Assembly: GCA_018268855.1 (NCBI GenBank)
Contig: JAFDVR010000012.1
Span: 56,771 to 120,770 of the forward strand
Length of the DNA: 64,000 nt
Origin: Acidobacteriota bacterium
Lineage (GTDB): Bacteria > Acidobacteriota > Terriglobia > Terriglobales > Acidobacteriaceae
Reading direction: 5' to 3'
This document shows positions 34,437 through 46,080 of the stretch, piece by piece (the first letter of the stretch is position 1; every line of letters starts with the position of its first letter). Under the pieces are notes generated by a model. It saw only the letters and a program-made list of their open reading frames with translations, ran no database searches and was not told the DNA's origin. The translations under genes and the position numbers were made by a program.

Positions 34437-35774
34437 ATGCGGCCTTCCTTCCATGCGCGCTTCCGGTTTGGGAAACACCTGAGGACGCGTACCGCTGTGC
34501 TTGCATGCATGGTGATGGCAACCTGCCTCGGCCATGCGGCTGATCGCAAACAGCCACCCACTCCAGAGCCTTCGCCATCCATGCAGTTCGATATGAAGCC
34601 GTTCGGCTTTCAGCGTATCAGCAGGCGCATTCTAATGAGCGGGCGAAGCAGTATCACAGTCAATTTTGCAGGGACTGATCGCGTGCTGATCACATTTGGA
34701 ATTCGCAAGCTGATGAAACGCGATCCCAATGAGACGGAAAACGACCATGATCGCGAACTGCACGTCGTTCTGCTGGAGTTGCCAGCCGGGAAGCTGATTG
34801 CTGAGACTGATTGGCGTGTCCATGATGAGGGGCAGTACCTGTGGCCCCTCTCGGAAGGCCGTTTTCTGCTCCGTGAGCGCAACCGCCTGCGCATATTGGA
34901 CCCCGCCCATGCGCCTGCTGCTGAAGCGTTGCAGTCGCACCCGGTCTTCGATGCGGGGAACGGTCAGGAACTGACGTTTGTGGATGTCACTGCGGACGGC
35001 ACGATGGTCGAGTTGCAAACACATCGCGGCAAGATGATCGGCGATGACCTCGATTTGGAGGGCGATCCCGATGCGAACCGCATACATAAGACGTTGATCC
35101 GTTTTTATGCGGTCGATCCGGTGAAACCTGAGCTGCGTCTCAAGGGAAGATCGGAGATTCAGGGGCAGTTTCATGCGCCGTTCAACGCCCAGGGTTTTTT
35201 AAGTGTGAGCGATGAAGACGCGACGCACTGGGGTTTCGACTTTCATACGTTTAGCGGGGAGACGAAAGAACTCGCTGGTCTGGAGACAAGTTGTTCGCCA
35301 CAGGCAAGCTTTCTGAGCGAATCGAGATTTCTGGTTGCGGGCTGCCGTGGTGGCGAGGCGCGCAACATGATGGGCGTGCTCGATCTGGACGGACATGTGT
35401 TGTGGTTGGGGCCACGGGACCAATTGCTGTGGGCCGGGCTTTATCCTGCGCCCGGATCAGGACGTTTTGCTGTTCGGCGTACGCTTACCAATACGCCCAG
35501 TTCGGCAATGCTTGTGGATGGAATTCAGGAAACATCCGGTCAACGAATGACGGTATTGCGTTCAGCCACAGGCGAAGAGCTGATGCACGTCACCGTCATT
35601 CCAGCGATGCAAAGCAGACAGAACTTTGCGCTTTCAGAAGATGGGCGTCAGCTTGCGGTGTGGAATGATGACACCGTAGAAATTTATGCGCTGCCGCAAC
35701 TTACAGAGAAAGACAAAGAGACGGTGGTGGCGGGGAAGAGCGGAGGCGTCGTACTGGTTCCCGCAAAGCCTTAG
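34437..35774 (+). CDS. Secreted protein of unknown function
   Basis: A 445-residue product starting MRPSFHARFR, with a signal peptide running to about residue 37 (TAVLACMVMATCLGHAA). The remainder is predicted beta-rich, with many short strands and repeated WLGP/DLDG-like turns (GFDFHTFSGET, GVLDLDGHVLWLGP, LRSATGEELMHV, FALSEDGRQLAVWND), which suggests a propeller-like fold, though no known signature is clear. The upstream sequence has no good Shine-Dalgarno, so the start is uncertain. It is divergent from the EamA gene and convergent with mreD. Confidence 0.72.
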   Translation: MRPSFHARFRFGKHLRTRTAVLACMVMATCLGHAADRKQPPTPEPSPSMQFDMKPFGFQRISRRILMSGRSSITVNFAGTDRVLITFGIRKLMKRDPNETENDHDRELHVVLLELPAGKLIAETDWRVHDEGQYLWPLSEGRFLLRERNRLRILDPAHAPAAEALQSHPVFDAGNGQELTFVDVTADGTMVELQTHRGKMIGDDLDLEGDPDANRIHKTLIRFYAVDPVKPELRLKGRSEIQGQFHAPFNAQGFLSVSDEDATHWGFDFHTFSGETKELAGLETSCSPQASFLSESRFLVAGCRGGEARNMMGVLDLDGHVLWLGPRDQLLWAGLYPAPGSGRFAVRRTLTNTPSSAMLVDGIQETSGQRMTVLRSATGEELMHVTVIPAMQSRQNFALSEDGRQLAVWNDDTVEIYALPQLTEKDKETVVAGKSGGVVLVPAKP

Positions 35775-35784
35775 CAGGGCGGAC

Positions 35785-36318
35785 CTAGCGGCGCTGCCAG
35801 CTTTCGGTGCGCATACGGTCCAGCAGAAACGACACAGGAATCGCCACAACAGTATTCACTGCGGCACGCAACAATTCATGGAGCCACAGCAGGCGATACG
35901 TAGGCAGATCGAGCATCCAGTGGTTCACGGCGAAGAGGATGCAGCTTTGCAGAAGCGTGAACCCGAAGTTGAGGATGGCTCGCGAGAGGATATTCTCCAC
36001 GTCCACCCGCAGGCTGATGGAGGCAGCGGCATAACCCACAATCGATTTGGCAATCCCAAGAATGCCGATAGGGGCGTTCGTGGCGAGGTCCTGCAAAATG
36101 CCGGTCGATGCGCCAATCAACGTGCCAGAGATTGGGCTGCGCAGTGATATAGCGAAATAGATGACGATAATGAGCGGCAGGTCCAGCAGCGCAAACTTCG
36201 GAAAGATGTGCGGAAGGTACATGCCCAGAAAGAGCATGATGCCTGCTGCGAGCAAAATCACAGCAGGATGAAAGCTATGCTGCTCCAGTTCACGGCGCGT
36301 GGCTGCTCTGCGGGCCAT
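35785..36318 (-). CDS. mreD: Rod shape-determining protein MreD
   Basis: The product has 177 residues with about five membrane helices (LLAAGIMLFLGMYLPHIFP, VIYFAISLRSPISGTLIGASTGILQD in parts). MreD is an inner-membrane part of the elongasome that couples MreC and MreB to wall synthesis. The sequence is weakly conserved as is normal for MreD; the call rests on size, topology and the position after mreC, whose stop overlaps its start by one base (TAATG). Confidence 0.93.
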   Translation of the reverse strand: MARRAATRRELEQHSFHPAVILLAAGIMLFLGMYLPHIFPKFALLDLPLIIVIYFAISLRSPISGTLIGASTGILQDLATNAPIGILGIAKSIVGYAAASISLRVDVENILSRAILNFGFTLLQSCILFAVNHWMLDLPTYRLLWLHELLRAAVNTVVAIPVSFLLDRMRTESWQRR

Positions 36319-37424
36319 TAGCGCTCACCTCCATTTGTGTGAGGCGCGCCCGGTTGCAGATCGGCGGCAGCCGGCGTACTGCCAGGAGAGTAACGATCGG
36401 GATGAACGGGCGGTGTGGGCTTCGCGTTGGGAACTTCGTTGATAACGGGTTTGCCGTCGGCGTCCTCCGTTTTTTTCTCGTTGGGATCATGCAATCCTGG
36501 CAGGCGTTCTGAAACGATCTGCGAGGTAGATTTCGGTTCAGCCTCCGCATTCTCCTGAGGTGGGCCACCGGGAATGCTGTCCGCGGTCTGCGTGATGATA
36601 AGAACTTCTTCCAGCTTGTCCAGCCGCGCAGCAGGATGAACAACGATGCGTGCATACGGCTGGTGGTCACGGTCAGGCGCAATCGATTCGACCACGCCCA
36701 CACTGAGACCGCGCGGATAGATCATATCTCCGCCACTGGTCACCACGCGATCGCCCGGCTGAATGCGCGAGTCCGGCAGAAGGTTGGTAATCTCCGTGAT
36801 GCCATTCGGCGACCCATGCAGCACGGCACGGATACGCGTGTTCTCCAGAATCACACCTGCGCCGGAACTCGCGTCATTAATCAAAAGCAGCTCCGACGAT
36901 CGAGGAAACACATTACGTAGCTTGCCGACAATACCGTCAGGAGTGATTACGGCCATGTCCGGCTTGAGACCGGCGTTACTGCCTTTATCAAGGGTCAGTA
37001 CGTGAGAAGAATCCGTACTGCTGGTGCCGATGACCTGGGCTGCAACGGTTTTAGCAACATACTGCTGCCGGAACTCCAGCAGACCGCGCAGCCGCATGCC
37101 CTGCCGCGCATCCTCGGCCAGCGCGGCTTCGCGCAGCCGCAGTTGCGCGATCTCCTGCTGCAGATTGCGGTTCATCTCACGCGTATGGCGAAGGTCGATG
37201 TAGCCATGCCATAGGTTGCGCAGGCCATGACCGGTATAGGTAAACGCCTTTTCAAAAGGCGAGACGACGGCATTCATCCATAACCGCACCATGCGGACGT
37301 GGTGTCCGTCATGGTGCGCGCCGTACTCGGGTCGTTTCACCTGTGTAGCCAGCACGATGGTCTGCACAAGCACCACCGCGATCAGCACAAGCGCATTACG
37401 ATACCGGTGAAAGAAACCTTCCAT
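36318..37424 (-). CDS. mreC: Rod shape-determining protein MreC
   Basis: The product is 368 residues from MEGFFHRYRN. One membrane helix (11-28) is followed by a coiled coil (about 62-100, with LQQEIAQLRLREAALAED) and then the beta-barrel part with VAAQVIGTSSTDSSH, LDKGSNAGLKPDMAVITPDGIVGK and VSSGGDMIYPRG-like VTSGGDMIYPRGLSVG. The C-terminal 75 residues are Pro/Glu-rich and unique. A longer frame from 37691 runs into mreB and adds 89 unlikely residues. MreC is the periplasmic scaffold of the elongasome. Confidence 0.95.
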   Translation of the reverse strand: MEGFFHRYRNALVLIAVVLVQTIVLATQVKRPEYGAHHDGHHVRMVRLWMNAVVSPFEKAFTYTGHGLRNLWHGYIDLRHTREMNRNLQQEIAQLRLREAALAEDARQGMRLRGLLEFRQQYVAKTVAAQVIGTSSTDSSHVLTLDKGSNAGLKPDMAVITPDGIVGKLRNVFPRSSELLLINDASSGAGVILENTRIRAVLHGSPNGITEITNLLPDSRIQPGDRVVTSGGDMIYPRGLSVGVVESIAPDRDHQPYARIVVHPAARLDKLEEVLIITQTADSIPGGPPQENAEAEPKSTSQIVSERLPGLHDPNEKKTEDADGKPVINEVPNAKPTPPVHPDRYSPGSTPAAADLQPGAPHTNGGER

Positions 37425-37458
37425 GCCTGGCGGAGTGTCTCGCGTTCTCCGAAATTTG

Positions 37459-38520
37459 TTAGTCGATTGAAATCTTACGCAGCAACTTGAAATCCGAGAG
37501 CATCCGGCCCGTACCCAGCACCACAGACGCCAACGGGTCATCTGCGATGGAAACGGGCAGGCCCGTCTCTTCACGGATGCGGCGGTCGAGGTTCTTGATG
37601 AGCGCGCCCCCACCGGTGAGGACAATACCACGGTCGGAAATGTCGGCGGAAAGCTCTGGCGGGGTGCGCTCCAGCGCAACACGAATCGCATTCAGAATGG
37701 TGGCGATGCACTCGCCGAGCGCTTCGCGAATCTCCGAATCGTCAATGGTGATCGTCTTCGGCACGCCTTCAATCAGGTTGCGGCCCTTGATCTCCATGGA
37801 AAGCGGCTTCTCCAGCGGAAACGCCGAGCCAATCTCCATCTTGATCTGTTCTGCGGTGCGCTCACCGATCAACAGGTTGTACTTGCGCTTAAGATAGTTC
37901 ATTACCGCTTCATCCATCTGGTTGCCGGCCATGCGGACGGAGCGCGAATACACGATGCCCGCGAGCGAAATGACAGCGATATCCGTAGTACCACCGCCAA
38001 TATCGACCACCATGTTGCCGCCAGGCTCCGTGATCGGGAGACCGGCGCCAATCGCAGCTACCATGGCCTGCTCCACCAGGTACACTTCACTGGCCTTCGC
38101 ACGGTAGGCGGAGTCTTCCACCGCACGCTTTTCCACCTGCGTAATCTCAGACGGCACGCCGATGATAATGCGCGGATGCACCAGCATCTTGCGGTTGTGC
38201 GCCTTCTGGATGAAGTAGTTCAGCATCTTCTCCGTCTGCTTGAAGTCGGCAATTACGCCATCCTTCATCGGCTTAATGGCGGAGATGTTGCCGGGCGTGC
38301 GGCCAAGCATCTCCTTGGCTTCCGTGCCTACGGCCTCTACTTCTTTGGTGACGTTATTCACCGCAATAATGGAAGGCTCATTGACCACCACACCTTTGCC
38401 GCTGGCAAAGACAAGCGTGTTCGCCGTGCCGAGATCGATGGCGAGATCGTTGGAAAAAAGCGAAAAGATCGAGCGCAGATTGCGCTGACGGGAGGAACGC
38501 TTGTAATCGTTCTGAGACAT
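37459..38520 (-). CDS. mreB: Rod shape-determining protein MreB
   Basis: The product has 353 residues of bacterial actin. Phosphate-1 motif [14 protein letters not shown] (25-38), phosphate-2 [14 protein letters not shown] (about 170-183), and adenosine motif [11 protein letters not shown] (about 300-310) are intact. The protein polymerises under the inner membrane and positions PBP2 and RodA. It heads the mreBCD cluster; mrdA lies 11 kb away instead of downstream. The alanine dehydrogenase gene is divergent from it. Confidence 0.98.
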   Translation of the reverse strand: MSQNDYKRSSRQRNLRSIFSLFSNDLAIDLGTANTLVFASGKGVVVNEPSIIAVNNVTKEVEAVGTEAKEMLGRTPGNISAIKPMKDGVIADFKQTEKMLNYFIQKAHNRKMLVHPRIIIGVPSEITQVEKRAVEDSAYRAKASEVYLVEQAMVAAIGAGLPITEPGGNMVVDIGGGTTDIAVISLAGIVYSRSVRMAGNQMDEAVMNYLKRKYNLLIGERTAEQIKMEIGSAFPLEKPLSMEIKGRNLIEGVPKTITIDDSEIREALGECIATILNAIRVALERTPPELSADISDRGIVLTGGGALIKNLDRRIREETGLPVSIADDPLASVVLGTGRMLSDFKLLRKISID

Positions 38521-38649
38521 AATCCTGTGCTTTTCCTGAGTTTGAGACGCTGTATGGATTGTACGGCGTCAATACGGAAGGCCTGCACCGTTTCCTGTGC
38601 ATCCGATCTCACCAGGAAGTTGGATACGATGAATCAGGAGCAGTGCCCA

Positions 38650-39762
38650 ATGATTATCGGTGTTCCCAAAGAAGTGAAAGACCACGAAAGCCGTGTAGGC
38701 GTTACGCCTGCCGGAGTAAAGGCCCTTACCGAAGCTGGCCATAAAGTGCTGGTGGAAACCAGAGCAGGTGAACTCTCTGCATTTCCTGATGAGGACTATC
38801 AGAATGCCGGAGCGGAAATCGTCGGTTCTGCGTACGACACATGGCGTAACGCCGACATGGTCGTCAAGGTAAAAGAGCCTGTCGAGAAGGAGTATCAGCA
38901 CTTCCGTCCTGGATTGGTCCTGTTCACCTATCTGCATCTTGCTCCTATCAAAGGCCTGACAGACGCACTGCTCGAAAAAGGGGTGACGGGCATTGCCTAT
39001 GAGACAGTGAAAGACCGTTTCGGAGCGCTTCCACTGCTCACGCCCATGAGCGAAGTCGCAGGCCGGCTGAGCATCCAGGTAGGCGCAACGTATCTGCAAA
39101 AGGAACACGGCGGACGCGGTGTGCTGCTGGGCGGGGTCCCGGGCGTGCCTCCGGGAAACGTGGTCATCATCGGCGGCGGCGTGGTGGGCATCAATGCAGC
39201 CAAGATGGCCATGGGAATGAGCGCGAAAGTGACGCTGATCGACGTCAACCTCAATCGTCTGCGCGAACTTGACGACATCTTCAACGGACGCCTCTTCACG
39301 CTCGCCTCCAATAGTTACAACCTTGAGCGCGCATGCTGCGAGGCCGATCTGCTGATTGGGGGAGTGCTCATCCCCGGCGCTGCTGCTCCAAAGCTGGTCA
39401 CGGCAAAGATGGTGAGCAGGATGAGGCGTGGCGCTGTGATCGTAGACGTAGCTATCGACCAGGGTGGATGCATTGAGACCGCACACCCCACGACGCACAG
39501 CGATCCATCGTATGTAGTGGATGGCGTGGTGCATTACTGCGTAACGAATATGCCTGCCGCTGTGCCGAACACGTCCACGCTTGCTCTCACGAATGCGACG
39601 TTTCCGTATGCAATGAAGCTGGCGAATATGGGGGTAGAAGCCGCTCTCAAATCCGATGCGGGCTTCGCCGAAGGCGTGAACACCTTCAAAGGCAAGCTGA
39701 CATACAAGGCCGTTGCGGAGAACCAGCAACGGCCATGGCAATCAGTGAACGAACTTCTCTAA
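38650..39762 (+). CDS. ald: Alanine dehydrogenase
   Basis: The product is 370 residues from [10 protein letters not shown], the usual length; AGGAG nine bases upstream favours it over an ATG at 38629. It interconverts L-alanine and pyruvate with NAD+ and ammonia. [16 protein letters not shown] (8-23), Lys72-Lys74 in [15 protein letters not shown] with the catalytic His96 (93-99), and the NAD-binding [14 protein letters not shown] (168-181) are present. It is divergent from mreB and followed by a hairpin and the ntrY promoter. Confidence 0.97.
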   Translation: MIIGVPKEVKDHESRVGVTPAGVKALTEAGHKVLVETRAGELSAFPDEDYQNAGAEIVGSAYDTWRNADMVVKVKEPVEKEYQHFRPGLVLFTYLHLAPIKGLTDALLEKGVTGIAYETVKDRFGALPLLTPMSEVAGRLSIQVGATYLQKEHGGRGVLLGGVPGVPPGNVVIIGGGVVGINAAKMAMGMSAKVTLIDVNLNRLRELDDIFNGRLFTLASNSYNLERACCEADLLIGGVLIPGAAAPKLVTAKMVSRMRRGAVIVDVAIDQGGCIETAHPTTHSDPSYVVDGVVHYCVTNMPAAVPNTSTLALTNATFPYAMKLANMGVEAALKSDAGFAEGVNTFKGKLTYKAVAENQQRPWQSVNELL

Positions 39763-39783
39763 CTGAACTCAAGATAAGCAGAG

Positions 39784-39817
39784 ACCGCCACGTTGCCGAA
39801 GCGTGGCGGTTCTGCGT
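39784..39817 (+). terminator. Hairpin terminator after ald
   Basis: ACCGCCACG pairs perfectly with CGTGGCGGT around a 9-base loop, followed by TCTGCGTTT. The T-tract is weak, but the position 21 bases after ald and just before a -10 box supports terminator function. Confidence 0.65.
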
Positions 39818-39828
39818 TTGCAAAAGCC

Positions 39829-39834
39829 TATAAT
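39829..39834 (+). promoter_or_regulatory. -10 box of the ntrYX promoter
   Basis: A perfect TATAAT 20 bases upstream of the TTG start of the kinase gene, right after the ald hairpin. No good -35 box is seen at 16-18 bases, so the promoter may be activator-dependent or weak. Confidence 0.5.
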
Positions 39835-39854
39835 CGACCGCACGAGGGAGCAGC

Positions 39855-42199
39855 TTGGTAGAAGAACGTCTATCCAATCAAGCGCGCACTGCACGACGGC
39901 GGAAGATCACCGTCATTGTGCTGGCTGTGTGTCTCTTGCTGCTCTTTCTTGCGCTTGGAGCATTGAATGCCTTCAACCTGAAGGTATTGGAACCGGCTAC
40001 GACGGCAGCCATCTTTATCTTTACCGCGATCTCCGCAATTGGCTTTCTGCTGTTTGTCGGTGTTCTGATTACCCTTGTTCGCAACGTGCTCAAACTCTAT
40101 GCCGAGCAGCGCAGCCGTGTGCTGGGTGTGCGGTTGCGCACGCGCATGCTGTGGGGCGCGGTGCTGCTCTCGCTTGTGCCCATCGCGTTTATGTTCTGTT
40201 TCAGCTATCTGCTGATGAACCGTGCCGTGGAACGATGGTTCTCTCAGCCGGCCGCGACACTGCGCGACAACGCAACGCAGATTGGTACGGACCTCTCCCG
40301 TTACGCTTCTTCAAACGCGCGCGCTGAAGCGACCGGTCTTGCAGCATCGCTCGCTGGAGCGGATGGCGCGCTCATCAGCGATCCGGTCGAGATTCAGACA
40401 AACCTGCGCAGCCGTGAGATGACACTCCAGGGCGGATTTGCGCTGGTCTTCAAAGACGATCAGTTGATTGCCGACTTCCAGCGTCCCACTGGAAATGAGG
40501 CGAGCATCCGTACCTGGGTCGCACGTAAGTCGCCGAACCGACTGCCGCAATCGACCGAAGTAGCGTCCGGTCCTGTGGATGCCATGCTGTTGCAGGCCGC
40601 GCGCCGTAGTGACGACCCCATTCTTTCCATCGGCAAAACGGACTACAGCATCGGCTCTGCGTGGCTGCAAGGACATGCTTTAGTGGTGGTGGCACTGCCG
40701 TTACCTTACGGCATGAGTGCGACGCTGGAGCAGATGCAGCAATCCGCGGAGCAGTATTGGACGCTCTTCCGTCTGCGCCGCCAGATTCGCGGCACCTATA
40801 TGGTGCTGATGCTGATGATTACAAGCCTCGCATTATTTGCCGCATGCTGGCTCGCTCTGCATCTCTCCAAACAAGTAACAAAGCCTATCGAAACGCTCGC
40901 GGACGCGATGGACGAGATCGCGCATGGGCACTACGAGCATCGCGTGGCAGAAACCGCGACGGAAGAACTGGGCGAACTGGTGAAGTCCTTCAACACCATG
41001 GCGGCCGATCTGGAACAGAGCCGTATGCAGCTTGAGGCATCGAACCTGCAGGTGTTTGAAGCGAACGCCGTATCGGAGCGCCGCCGCCGTGAGTTGGAAA
41101 CGATGCTGCAGACTATTCCGAATGGTGTGGTAATGCTTGATGCGCAGCGGCGTATCAGTATCGTGAACCGTGCCTTCGGCGAAATGCTCGATCCGGGTGG
41201 CCCGATGACATTTACAGGCACCATTGACGAAGTCCTTCCGCCCGACGCGCGCGAGGCCATCGACCGTCTTCTGCGGCGCTGTCATCGCATGGGTACTGCC
41301 TCAACGGAGATGGAGATGCACACGCCAGCAGGCACCCTGAGCATTGCCGCGACCGCTGCGCTGATTGAGAGCGGCCTTGGCAACGAGCGATTCACCAGCG
41401 GGTATGTGCTGGTATTGGAAAACGCCACGGAACTTCTACGCGCGCAGAAGCAATCGGCATGGAAAGAAGTAGCTCGTCGCGTGGCGCACGAGATCAAAAA
41501 CCCGCTTACGCCCATTGCGCTTTCAGCAGAGCAGATACGCCGGCATATTGGCCGTGTCGCAGAGGCGATGCACGCTTCCAATGCGGACTCTCCTTCTATC
41601 GAAATCATTCATCGTTCCAGCGAAGTGATTAGCAGTTCCGTGGAAAGCATGCGGTCGCTCGTCGATCAGTTCTCCGCGCTGGCCCAGTTTCCCAACGCAG
41701 TGCCACGGCCTGCCGATCTCAATACCATTGTTGAAAATGCGCTCGCTTTATTCGCAGGCCGTTTGCAGGACATTCGCGTTGTCCAGAAACTTGCTCCTGG
41801 CCTGCCGCTGGTAATGGCCGATCCGGAGGCCTTGAAGCGCGCACTCTCCAATCTGATCGACAACGCAGCCGAGGCCATGCAGCACAGTCTTGTGCGCGAA
41901 ATCCACGTGTCTACGAGAATTTCAGACCAGGCAGGCATGGCAGAGATTGTGGTCGCGGATACTGGACCAGGTGTAACAAACGATATGCGCGAGCGGCTCT
42001 TCCTGCCTTATTTCTCCACCAAGCAGCGCGGCAGCGGACTTGGTCTAACCATCGCCGCAAAAATCATGCAGGACCATCAGGGGTCGATTCGCGTGGAAAA
42101 GAATGTGCCTACGGGTGCGCGTTTTCTGCTGGATGTGCCGATTGCGGCGCCATCTGCTGGCAGCGATACGCATGCAGTAGCTGGTGAAAGGAGTGATGC

Positions 42200-42203
<4 letters not shown>
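39855..42203 (+). CDS. ntrY: NtrY-like sensor histidine kinase
   Basis: The product has 782 residues and starts with TTG, GGGAG lying just upstream. Three membrane helices at about 17-40, 50-75 and 97-120 and a fourth near 315 flank an extracytoplasmic sensor region. HAMP (TKPIETLADAMDEIAHGHY, about 343-361), PAS (about 415-520), HisKA with phospho-accepting His545 in RRVAHEIKNPLTP, and HATPase blocks NLIDNAAEAM, VADTGPG and GSGLGLTI follow. The topology is that of NtrY, linked to nitrogen and redox control. The stop overlaps the start of the response regulator by four bases. Confidence 0.92.
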
Positions 42204-43564
<1,361 letters not shown>

Positions 43565-43583
43565 CCGCGAGTGTCTGTCGATC

Positions 43584-43687
43584 CGTCATCCTGAACGTAG
43601 TGAAGGATCTCAGTATTCTGCTGATGTGCCAACGTGGTTATGGGTACGAGCAAAATACAGAAATCCTTCGCGTTGCTCAGGATGACG
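43584..43687. repeat. Family C long inverted repeat
   Basis: CGTCATCCTGAACGTAGTG-AAGGATCT on the left and ATCCTTCGCGTTGCTCAGG-ATGACG on the right form imperfect arms separated by about 50 bases. Half copies occur at 9621 and 21291. It lies between ntrX and era, where both transcripts converge, and could act as a two-way terminator. Confidence 0.65.
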
Positions 43688-43713
43688 CCTGGTGGACGGT
43701 GATGGCTCCCCAA

Positions 43714-44742
43714 TTATTCGTCATTCTCATCCTGTGCCTGCCTAGCAGCAATCTCTTCCATCTGGCGGCGCCAGTCCAGGTCTTCGACAAAACCTTTGGA
43801 GGAGCGCCAGTCTTCTTTCACCTTGACGAAGAGTTCAAGAAAGACGCGTGTCCCTGTGAGTGACTCGATTTCCTTGCGGGCAGCGGTTCCGATCTGCTTG
43901 AGCATGGCGCCCTGCTTGCCGATGAGGATGGCTTTCTGGCCGCTGCGTTCCACGTAGATGGCGGCCGCGATTTTGGTGAGAGGGTTCTTCTTCGACTGCG
44001 GTTCTTCCCACTTTTCGACGACTACGGCTGAGGCGTAGGGAACTTCTTCGCCGGTGTAGAGCAGTATCTTTTCGCGGACGATCTCTGCTGCGAGGAAGCG
44101 CTCCGGCTGATCGGTGAGTTGTCCTTTGGGGAAGTAGCGCTGGCCTTCCGGCAGGTATTCGACGATGTGGTCGAGCAGGGTTTCGAGTCCATCTTTCTTC
44201 TTCGCGGAGATGGGGACGACGGCGGCGAAGTTATGTTTCTCGTTCCAGTGTGCGATGAGCGGAAGCAGTTCCGTGCGGCGGATGGCGTCGATCTTGTTGA
44301 GAATCAGGATGACCGGCGATTCGACATGTTTGAGCAGGGAGAGCGCAAAGGCGTCTTCGGCTGCGGAGAGAGCGATGCGGTCATTGCCGGGCGTGGTGCG
44401 CGATGCGTCGTGCAGACGATGCGTGGCGTCCACGATAAAGAGCACAACATCGCGGGATTCGAGCGCATCGTAGACCTCCTGCATCATGCGCTTATCGAGA
44501 TGCGAAGTAGGTTTGTGGACGCCGGGTGTATCTACCAGAACAATCTGCGCGGCGGGACGGCCCGGTTCACGTGCAGTCTTTTTGCGCAGCGGAAGCTCCA
44601 GCACGCCAAGGATGCGATTGCGCGTAGTTTGCGGTTTGTGCGTGACGATGGCGATCTTTTCGCCGAGCAGCGCATTGAGCAGCGTGGATTTGCCCGCATT
44701 GGGGCGACCGATGATAGAGACGAATCCGGAGCGTAGTGGCAT
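43714..44742 (-). CDS. era: GTPase Era
   Basis: The product has 342 residues, about 40 longer than typical Era because of a basic insert after the G2 region (LRKKTAREPGRPAAQ, about 52-66) and a longer tail. G1 is GRPNAGKS (12-19), G3 VDTPG, G4 NKID; the C-terminal KH domain has IGKQGAMLKQIGTAARKEIE. Era binds 16S rRNA near its 3' end and helps 30S maturation. It ends the phoH-ybeY-corC-era operon; the gene starts 18 bases after corC. Confidence 0.97.
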   Translation of the reverse strand: MPLRSGFVSIIGRPNAGKSTLLNALLGEKIAIVTHKPQTTRNRILGVLELPLRKKTAREPGRPAAQIVLVDTPGVHKPTSHLDKRMMQEVYDALESRDVVLFIVDATHRLHDASRTTPGNDRIALSAAEDAFALSLLKHVESPVILILNKIDAIRRTELLPLIAHWNEKHNFAAVVPISAKKKDGLETLLDHIVEYLPEGQRYFPKGQLTDQPERFLAAEIVREKILLYTGEEVPYASAVVVEKWEEPQSKKNPLTKIAAAIYVERSGQKAILIGKQGAMLKQIGTAARKEIESLTGTRVFLELFVKVKEDWRSSKGFVEDLDWRRQMEEIAARQAQDENDE

Positions 44743-44760
44743 CTTCTCTAGTATGCGCGG

Positions 44761-46080
44761 TTATTCGGCATTCGGCTTGGTGGGAACCAGACGAACGCGT
44801 ACGCGGTCCACGCGTCGGGCGGTGGAGGCCAGCACTTCAAAGCGCAGGCCTTCGGCTTCGATCACTTCTCCCGCCTGTGGGATGTGGCCTGCGATCTCGC
44901 TGACGAGGCCGCCGACGGTGGTGGCCTCATAATCAGCAGAGATGCGGAGTTCGGGAGCTTCGGAGTTTTCTTCTTCGTCCCCCTGCGAAGGCGTCTCTTC
45001 GGCCAGAAGGTCGCGCAGGCGCGAGACTTCGAAGCTGCCGGGAAGTACATAGACGCCGGTTTCCTCACGCAGAGGTTCATCGGTATCTTCGGCGCTGGTC
45101 TCATGCTCATCTGCGATGGATCCGACGATGGCTTCGATGAGGTCTTCGATGGTGACGATGCCGGCAACGGCGCCGTACTCGTCGATCACGACGCACATAT
45201 GCTGCTTGGCGCGCTGCATCTCGCGGAGCAGTTCATTCACCTTCTTCGGTTCAGGAACAAAGACCGCGGGCCGCTGAATGTCGCGCAGGGTTTTGTGCGC
45301 GGCTTCGGTATCGGAGATTTGCAGCAAATCGTGCGCGAAGGCGATGCCAGTGATGTTGTCCACCGTGCCGGAGTAAACGGGCACGCGTGAAAAATTGTGT
45401 TCCGTGAGCAGGTCCGTGAAGGCCGCGACGGTCATGGTGTCGGAGACGGCAAACATCTGCGGGCGCGGCGTCATCACTTCGCGCACCACCTTGTCGCCGA
45501 ATTCAACGACGTTGCGCACGAGCGTCATGTCGCTCTCTTCCAGAATGCCTTCTTCTTCACCCGCTTCGAGCAGGGCATCCACGGCTTCAGCGGGCGAGTC
45601 ATCTTCATGCTCCTGATCGGGTTCCGCAAGCGAAGCGATGGAAAGCAGCAGGCTCAGACCAAGGGTGACCGGCATCGCAATCCAGAAGAGAAGCTGAAAG
45701 AGCACACGGATACGGGCCGCCCATGTACCGCGTGTGCGTGCGAAGAAGAGCTGCGGCAGCAGACGGTCGAACAGGAGAATAACGACAATCAGTTCAAAGA
45801 GCGTCTCTGCCACCGAACCGGTGGTGATCGGTTTGTAGAGAAATTTGAGGCCGAAGAGGATGCCGATGCAGCCAAGCGCGGACTGCCGCAGCACCCAGCA
45901 GGAGAGCGCAATGTTGTCGCGCGAAAGCCCGATGCCGGGTTCCACCAGCCGCGTCCATGCGTCGAGATTTTCCTGGTACTCGCGGGCAAGAAACTTGCCC
46001 ATCTCCGAGTAAACGCGGTCCGCATAGGCGGCCAGCGTAAGCACCGCGATGGCGATAATAAGCAGGAGGACACCGGTCAT
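44761..46080 (-). CDS. corC: CorC/HlyC-family CBS-domain membrane protein
   Basis: The product has 439 residues. A DUF21-like membrane region with three or four helices (about 1-150) is followed by paired CBS domains (about 205-335, with VMTPRPQMFAV and DEYGAVAGIVTIEDLIEAIVG) and a CorC_HlyC C-terminal domain (about 355-430). The family is linked to Mg2+/Co2+ homeostasis. It overlaps ybeY by four bases upstream and is followed by era. The symbol follows family use; the E. coli CorC itself lacks the membrane part. Confidence 0.88.
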   Translation of the reverse strand: MTGVLLLIIAIAVLTLAAYADRVYSEMGKFLAREYQENLDAWTRLVEPGIGLSRDNIALSCWVLRQSALGCIGILFGLKFLYKPITTGSVAETLFELIVVILLFDRLLPQLFFARTRGTWAARIRVLFQLLFWIAMPVTLGLSLLLSIASLAEPDQEHEDDSPAEAVDALLEAGEEEGILEESDMTLVRNVVEFGDKVVREVMTPRPQMFAVSDTMTVAAFTDLLTEHNFSRVPVYSGTVDNITGIAFAHDLLQISDTEAAHKTLRDIQRPAVFVPEPKKVNELLREMQRAKQHMCVVIDEYGAVAGIVTIEDLIEAIVGSIADEHETSAEDTDEPLREETGVYVLPGSFEVSRLRDLLAEETPSQGDEEENSEAPELRISADYEATTVGGLVSEIAGHIPQAGEVIEAEGLRFEVLASTARRVDRVRVRLVPTKPNAE

